From Lysobacterales bacterium (GTDB lineage: Bacteria; Pseudomonadota; Gammaproteobacteria; Xanthomonadales; SZUA-36), in the NCBI GenBank assembly GCA_029287515.1, contig JARFQZ010000063.1, forward strand, positions 1-6,887: DNA of 6,887 bases. The letters are read 5' to 3'. A program made the position numbers and the translations under genes. Shown here in pieces: positions 1 through 4,172 of this stretch. The stretch's first letter is position 1. Each line of letters begins with the position of its first letter. A model generated the notes under the pieces. It was given only the letters and a program-made list of their open reading frames with translations. It was not told the origin of the DNA and did not search any database.

Positions 1-84
1 TAAATTCTGGGACCGCGTTTCCGTACCGTTTGGATTCACAACCAGAAACAACACCCGTGTGCAATGCGTTTGGGTGCTGGTCAT
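1..84 (-). CDS. Possible start of a leftward gene, cut by the window edge (weak)
   Basis: An ATG at 84-82 opens a frame that stays open for 28 codons to the left edge. After a polar start (MTSTQTHCTR) it reads VLFLVVNPNG, a hydrophobic beta-strand followed by a turn, then TETRSQNL. A strand-turn-helix start of this kind is seen in GT-B glycosyltransferases and other Rossmann-like proteins, but 28 residues are far too few to assign a family. There is no clear Shine-Dalgarno sequence. The other reverse frame (no stop between about 190 and 1) and two forward frames are also open for long stretches here, so openness alone is not evidence. The frame would lie about 100 bases downstream of the short ligase paralogue, on the same strand. 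It is listed only because its amino acid composition is the most protein-like of the six frames. Confidence 0.25.
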   Translation of the reverse strand, partial: MTSTQTHCTRVLFLVVNPNGTETRSQNL

Positions 85-185
85 CGCCGGGTGCGGCTGG
101 GGACACAAGACGCTGTTCCATCAGCCTGCCAGATATCGTGAACGCCCAGGGTCCTCTGCTATTGAAAAGAGCTGAGCCGCGCTGA

Positions 186-1226
186 TTATTTGAAAATGCC
201 ATTCAACACCGGCAAGGTTCGGCCACAATCGCAGACCCCTCCCGCTTCAGCGAGATTACCCGTATCGTAGCGGATCAACGGGGTCTGAAAATTCTGCAGT
301 GGAGTCACCACCACCCGCCCGGTCTGGCCCGCGGTACACGGTTTATCGTGCTCGTTCAGGATTTCCACGAACACAAATTCAGAGTTGATGTGCAAGACCG
401 GATTTTCCGGACACTGGAGCGCAATGGACCCAATCTCTTCCAGGAAATACTCGTGAATGATTGGAATACCCCAGGCCTTTTCAGCCAGTTTTCTCAATTC
501 GGGGTCAAGCCATGCGCCGCGACAACGAATTTCACGGAGATTCTGTGGCCTTGAGCCCTCTAAAAGGGCTTGCTCCAGCAAAGCTTCCAGGATCTTTGGC
601 TCCGTTTGCAGTGAACCTGGATTGATTCGCATCAATTCATGCAACTGATCCGTGGACGGCGAGACCGCAGAAATAACATGAATCGGACCTGACCAAGGCA
701 AGATTGTCCTGCGTTTCATGGAGCCGGGTTTCTGCTTGTCCGTGGCCGGAAGAATCCGCACATGGTCTATTGATACGTCTGATTCGCTCCAATCGAGACT
801 GCGTAAGACCAGCGCATCATTCCACGCATCAATCAAGCCGGTCACCATCATTTTGAAAGGTGGTCCGCCGTGTTTTGAAATCCTGGCCATTCGCGACCTG
901 CCGTGATTCGAAAGTCTTCTCCTGATAATGATTTTCTGACTGTTTTTCTGCAATGATTCACGGCTCATTACAGGGACTTGTGCCAGGTGCTCAGCGTAGA
1001 GTCCGCCGACAGGCAAAGTCTCCAGAAATTTCAGATCCCCGGCCCACCAGGGTGAATACCGACCCGCGAAGCGCAACAGGTTTTCAAGCTGACGCAACTG
1101 GAAATACTGAATTCGGTCGGGCTGCATCCATTGGGTGAACAGAAGCTGCGCGTGCAGGGCATATGTGCTGCTCTTGTTATGCCCGGGGACTTCTGGCCAG
1201 AGTATAAAATTGGAAGCAGTGGACAT
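186..1226 (-). CDS. PaaK/CapK-like adenylate-forming protein, truncated and probably inactive paralogue
   Basis: This 346-residue protein aligns end to end with the core of the neighbouring ligase (1237-2667). Shared stretches include LRQLENLLRFA (44-54), ILPWSGP (175-181), VTPLQNF (307-313) and CGRTLPVL (334-341). It therefore belongs to the phenylacetate-CoA ligase branch of the ANL adenylating superfamily. The catalytic parts are damaged. The P-loop TSGSTGKP of the neighbour is ISKHGGPP here (116-123). The SYSATEIG motif is EYFLEEIG (259-266), keeping Glu264. RYEIGD is RYDTGN (319-324), so the ribose-binding Asp is Asn. The protein ends in GIFK, right at the hinge, so the whole C-terminal lid domain with the catalytic Lys is missing. 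I translated the three reverse frames of bases 1-185 and none restores that domain. The ATG is 10 bases after the stop of the upstream ligase with no strong ribosome binding site, suggesting translational coupling. A ligase function is unlikely; a regulatory or partner role, or slow decay, are the alternatives. Confidence 0.85.
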   Translation of the reverse strand: MSTASNFILWPEVPGHNKSSTYALHAQLLFTQWMQPDRIQYFQLRQLENLLRFAGRYSPWWAGDLKFLETLPVGGLYAEHLAQVPVMSRESLQKNSQKIIIRRRLSNHGRSRMARISKHGGPPFKMMVTGLIDAWNDALVLRSLDWSESDVSIDHVRILPATDKQKPGSMKRRTILPWSGPIHVISAVSPSTDQLHELMRINPGSLQTEPKILEALLEQALLEGSRPQNLREIRCRGAWLDPELRKLAEKAWGIPIIHEYFLEEIGSIALQCPENPVLHINSEFVFVEILNEHDKPCTAGQTGRVVVTPLQNFQTPLIRYDTGNLAEAGGVCDCGRTLPVLNGIFK

Positions 1227-1236
1227 TGTGTTTTAC

Positions 1237-2667
1237 TCAGTCGTCCATTTTTGCTTCGGGAATGTCGGATTTGAATTCTTCGAACTTTCCGTTGGCAGCC
1301 CGCGGGATATCGTCGACCTCGATGATGTTGACCCGGAACGGGTAATGAAATTTCTTTTGTACGATGGCCTCAACTTCATTCTTTTCCTCACGGGTAAACG
1401 GGCGCTCTGCGACGATTTTGAGGTCAATGTCTTCCAGCGATTTCTGATGGGCCTGGAACTGACGAATATGCCCGAACGGTTTGAGATCCGCCTGGATCTC
1501 AGGAAAGAATCGCTCTCCGTTCTTCAATACGCACAGATTGCGGTGGCGTCCCAGAATTCTGGTCAGTACGGGAAGCGTGCGACCACAAGAGCAGCTTTCC
1601 CCGACTTCTGCGTAATCGCCGATTTCGTAGCGGACCAGGGGCGACGCGAAGTTTTGCAGCGGGGTAATCACGACTTTGCCGGACATTCCCGGTTCGCATT
1701 GGTTTCCACTATCGTCAAGGACTTCAACCCGGACATTTTCCACCTGGACATGCAGGTTTTCACTATCCGGGCACTGATGGGCGATGATACCGATCTCCGT
1801 GGCCGAATAACTGTCGATGACCGGTACATTCCATATCTCGCGCAGGGTTTGACGGATATTGGGGGTCAGCGTTTCAGCAAATGACCGCGCAGTTGAAAGG
1901 TTTTTTGGCTGGATCCCTGTTTCCCGGCTGCGTTCGGCCAACAGCATCAGCGTATAGGGATGGGACAGCACAGAAGACGGGTCTTCATCGATGAACTGGT
2001 CAAACAGTTCACTTATCGGCAGGTTTATATCCAGGCGCTTGCTTGGACCTGCCCAGGGAAGTACCGACCAGACCGGCTTTTTCGGCTCGGCTCCCGGTTT
2101 GTAGGCGGTGCGTATCTCGACACTTTTTTGGCTTACGTCCAATCGGTGCCAATAGTGTGTGCGGAGCGTATGCGCATTGCTCATGACAGCCCGGAGACGG
2201 GTTGTCGCGACTTCAATGGGTTTACCGGTTGAGCCGGAAGTGCGTTGCAGGAAGACGGGGCCGTGTTCAGGCGGTGTCCGGGTGGAGCGTAACTCAAGGC
2301 CTGCGGATTGAATCTCCGACCGTGTCAGGATTGGCAGGCCGGACAAAAACGCCTCGTCCATTTCTCCATCCGGTATGCGCCTGATTTCGTCCAGGCTCTC
2401 CCGGTAAAAAGGCACGGTTTCACGCGCAAACCTCAGCACACGCTCCACCTGTCGCAATTGCAGGCGGTTTTGCTGCTCTGGGGGCATCCTTTCGATGAAT
2501 TGCATTTGTGAAAAAATGGCCATACTCAGCGAAGTGCGGTCTGCTGGAAGGATCGGCCAATTTTGTTTGAGCGGACCGACCTGGTGTGACTGCCCGGCTG
2601 CCTTGTTGCGCGCTGCAGCAGACGTTTTCCTGGTTTTCAAGGCTATTTTCTGTTTGCGTTTTGCCAT
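1237..2667 (-). CDS. PaaK/CapK-family AMP-forming acyl-CoA ligase (phenylacetate-CoA ligase-like)
   Basis: A complete 476-residue member of the ANL adenylate-forming superfamily, phenylacetate-CoA ligase type. Such enzymes activate a carboxylate with ATP to an acyl-AMP and pass it to a thiol, usually CoA, in the cytoplasm. All diagnostic motifs are present in order: P-loop TSGSTGKP at 143-150, SYSATEIG at 286-293 with the Mg-binding Glu291, RYEIGD at 346-351 with the ribose-binding Asp, hinge GRHRN at 373-377, and PRAANGK at 455-461 with the likely catalytic Lys461. Cys299, Cys359 and Cys361 are placed like a metal-binding cluster (inference). I chose the ATG at 2667. A TTG at 2688 would add seven residues overlapping the symporter's stop and has no ribosome binding site. 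Residues 1-30 are a Lys/Arg-rich extension absent from the paralogue. It lies 13 bases after the symporter gene and 10 before its paralogue. The substrate is unknown: phenylacetate is only the family prototype, and CapK-like relatives occur in polysaccharide clusters. Confidence 0.9.
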   Translation of the reverse strand: MAKRKQKIALKTRKTSAAARNKAAGQSHQVGPLKQNWPILPADRTSLSMAIFSQMQFIERMPPEQQNRLQLRQVERVLRFARETVPFYRESLDEIRRIPDGEMDEAFLSGLPILTRSEIQSAGLELRSTRTPPEHGPVFLQRTSGSTGKPIEVATTRLRAVMSNAHTLRTHYWHRLDVSQKSVEIRTAYKPGAEPKKPVWSVLPWAGPSKRLDINLPISELFDQFIDEDPSSVLSHPYTLMLLAERSRETGIQPKNLSTARSFAETLTPNIRQTLREIWNVPVIDSYSATEIGIIAHQCPDSENLHVQVENVRVEVLDDSGNQCEPGMSGKVVITPLQNFASPLVRYEIGDYAEVGESCSCGRTLPVLTRILGRHRNLCVLKNGERFFPEIQADLKPFGHIRQFQAHQKSLEDIDLKIVAERPFTREEKNEVEAIVQKKFHYPFRVNIIEVDDIPRAANGKFEEFKSDIPEAKMDD

Positions 2668-2680
2668 GTTCCAACAACCG

Positions 2681-4030
2681 CTATTCAATCAGCAGTTTTT
2701 GCACAAACGCGCCGAAAATCAATACCGGGCAAACCCACTTTACGTAGGAGGGCCAGATTTTCCAGAACAGGCTGCTCTCCATTTCGGGCTGGCCTTTTCG
2801 TAGTTCCGCCAGTACCTGGTTCCGGTTCCAGATCCAGCCCAGGAAGATGCAGAACATCATGCCCAGCAGGGGTTGGCTGTACTTGGTGGTCAGCGCCAGA
2901 ATGAAGCCGAACAACACGTCCATCCTGGCTATGATCGCCAGTGACAGGACGCTGATAAGGCTCCCGATCAGCCACGTGGCCCGGCGGCGCGACCAAGCTT
3001 TGGTTTCCGTGGCCAGAGAAACAGCAGGCTCCAGCATGGCAATCGAAGAAGTGATCGCCGCGATGGTCATCAGGGCAAAAAAGGCCATCGCTACGACCGG
3101 CCCTACTGCGCCCATGGAATCGAACAATACGGGCAGGACCCTGAAAAACATGTCCGGTCCCGACAGCAGGATGCCGTTGGCGTCAAAAATCTCTGCACCA
3201 AAAGTTTGCGCCACGTAGACCGCCGGGATAATCAGCAGCCCGGCCAGGAACGCGATCCCGACATCCACCAGGGTAACGATGGCACCCATCTGTGGCAGGT
3301 TCGCTTCGTCACTGAGGTACGAACCATAGATCAGCATACCGCCCACACCGAGCGACATGGAAAAGAACGCCTGTCCCATCGCGTTGAGCACAAGCGCAGG
3401 GGACAACTGTGAAAAATCCGGAAGCAGGTAAACACGCAAACCCTCAGCCGAACCTTGCTGAAATACGACGTAAATGATCAGCAGGACAAGAATCATGATC
3501 AAAGCAGGCATCAGGCGTAGGGACCACCGTTCGATTCCCTTGCTGATACCCTGGGTGACAATAACGGTCGTTGCGACCATGAAGATCAGCATGAATGCCA
3601 TGTCCCGCAGCCTACCCGAGCCGGTCAGCCATTCTCCCGCCGTCGACAGGCCGAACAGGTCGGTTACCGCCCCCAGCAGGTAAGCCAGCATCCAACCCGC
3701 CACGATGGCATAAAACCCAAGGATCAGGCTGACGGTGAAAACACCACCGAAACCGGTCAGGTTAGCGAACCACCGGCTGTATTTTCCACGGGACAGTTTT
3801 CGAAGGGCGGTTACGGCGTTGGACCGTGCATACCGCCCAATCACGAGTTCCGCCATCAATGCCGGGTAAGCCAGGCAAAAAGCAAGCACCAGGTAGACCA
3901 GCACGAAGGCGGCGCCTCCATTTGCAGCTGTAATGGTCGGAAAACCCCATACGTTGCCGAGGCCGACCGCCGACCCGGCAGCGGCGAAGACAAAACCGGT
4001 TTTTGTTGCGAACTGTTCCCTGGACGCCAT
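2681..4030 (-). CDS. Sodium-dependent transporter, NSS (SNF/SLC6-like) family
   Basis: A 449-residue inner-membrane symporter of the neurotransmitter:sodium symporter family, which takes up amino acids or related solutes with Na+. TM1 carries GSAVGLGNVWGFP (19-31). Compared with LeuT this keeps Na2-site Gly19 and Val22 and Na1-site Ala21 and Asn26. Tyr107 in TM3 matches LeuT Tyr108, FFSMSLG (222-228) is the unwound part of TM6, and ITSSIAMLEP (326-335) in TM8 supplies the Na2 Thr/Ser pair. About 11 hydrophobic segments are visible, the usual number in many bacterial members. Two positions differ from LeuT: the gate Arg30 is Gly29 and the gate Asp404 is Gln386. The LeuT Asn286 region reads TLVD (253-256), so the Na1 site may also differ. 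The open frame extends to 4174, but that would add a non-homologous Cys-rich stretch overlapping the divergent gene, so I start at ATG 4030, just before the family's N-terminus. Substrate is not predictable; neighbours point to amino acids. Confidence 0.92.
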   Translation of the reverse strand: MASREQFATKTGFVFAAAGSAVGLGNVWGFPTITAANGGAAFVLVYLVLAFCLAYPALMAELVIGRYARSNAVTALRKLSRGKYSRWFANLTGFGGVFTVSLILGFYAIVAGWMLAYLLGAVTDLFGLSTAGEWLTGSGRLRDMAFMLIFMVATTVIVTQGISKGIERWSLRLMPALIMILVLLIIYVVFQQGSAEGLRVYLLPDFSQLSPALVLNAMGQAFFSMSLGVGGMLIYGSYLSDEANLPQMGAIVTLVDVGIAFLAGLLIIPAVYVAQTFGAEIFDANGILLSGPDMFFRVLPVLFDSMGAVGPVVAMAFFALMTIAAITSSIAMLEPAVSLATETKAWSRRRATWLIGSLISVLSLAIIARMDVLFGFILALTTKYSQPLLGMMFCIFLGWIWNRNQVLAELRKGQPEMESSLFWKIWPSYVKWVCPVLIFGAFVQKLLIE

Positions 4031-4036
4031 TCGGGC

Positions 4037-4064
4037 ACTATACAGATTTTGGCAGCAGAACCAA
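4037..4064 (-). promoter_or_regulatory. Putative sigma70-type promoter of the leftward operon, possibly leaderless
   Basis: Read on the minus strand there is a -35-like TTGGTT (4064-4059), a 16-base spacer and a -10-like TATAGT (4042-4037). Only six bases (GCCCGA) separate the -10 element from the symporter's ATG at 4030, so transcription would begin at or next to the start codon. This agrees with the absence of a Shine-Dalgarno sequence in front of that gene. The match is by eye and an upstream promoter is possible. Confidence 0.45.
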
Positions 4065-4107
4065 CAGAGTTGTACCCCAACAACAGTGCAAAACTCCGGC
4101 CCTGTTC

Positions 4108-4113
4108 TATACT
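4108..4113 (+). promoter_or_regulatory. Putative -10 element for the aminopeptidase gene
   Basis: TATACT is a near-consensus -10 hexamer 59 bases before the aminopeptidase ATG. It would give an untranslated leader of roughly 50 bases, rich in A/T near the gene. No good -35 sits 16-18 bases upstream (the sequence there is around AGTGCA), so this would be a weak or activator-dependent promoter, or a chance match. Confidence 0.3.
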
Positions 4114-4161
4114 GATGAGACCCGGTTGTGGCCACGCCTCTTTTACAAAAATAAATCAAAC

Positions 4162-4166
4162 AAGGA
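4162..4166 (+). promoter_or_regulatory. Ribosome binding site of the aminopeptidase gene
   Basis: AAGGA lies six bases before the ATG at 4173, an ideal Shine-Dalgarno sequence and spacing. It fixes the start, which is directly followed by a signal peptide with a lipobox. It contrasts with the three leftward genes, none of which has a comparable site. Confidence 0.75.
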
Positions 4167-4172
4167 TTAAGC

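Noticed and set aside
1..185. A frameshifted C-terminal lid domain for the short ligase paralogue
   Set aside because: None of the three reverse frames matches the neighbour's hinge, FFPE or NGK motifs, so a simple recent frameshift does not explain the truncation within this window.
1135..1884. 249-codon forward open frame opposite the two ligase genes
   Set aside because: It lies antisense to well-supported coding sequence with full family motifs, has no recognisable domain, and spans the junction of both ligase genes. It is a shadow frame.
4061..4106. Short repeats in the intergenic region: CCAACA twice 16 bases apart, and an AACAG/CTGTT inverted pair
   Set aside because: Arms of five or six bases are too short to call an operator without conservation across relatives.
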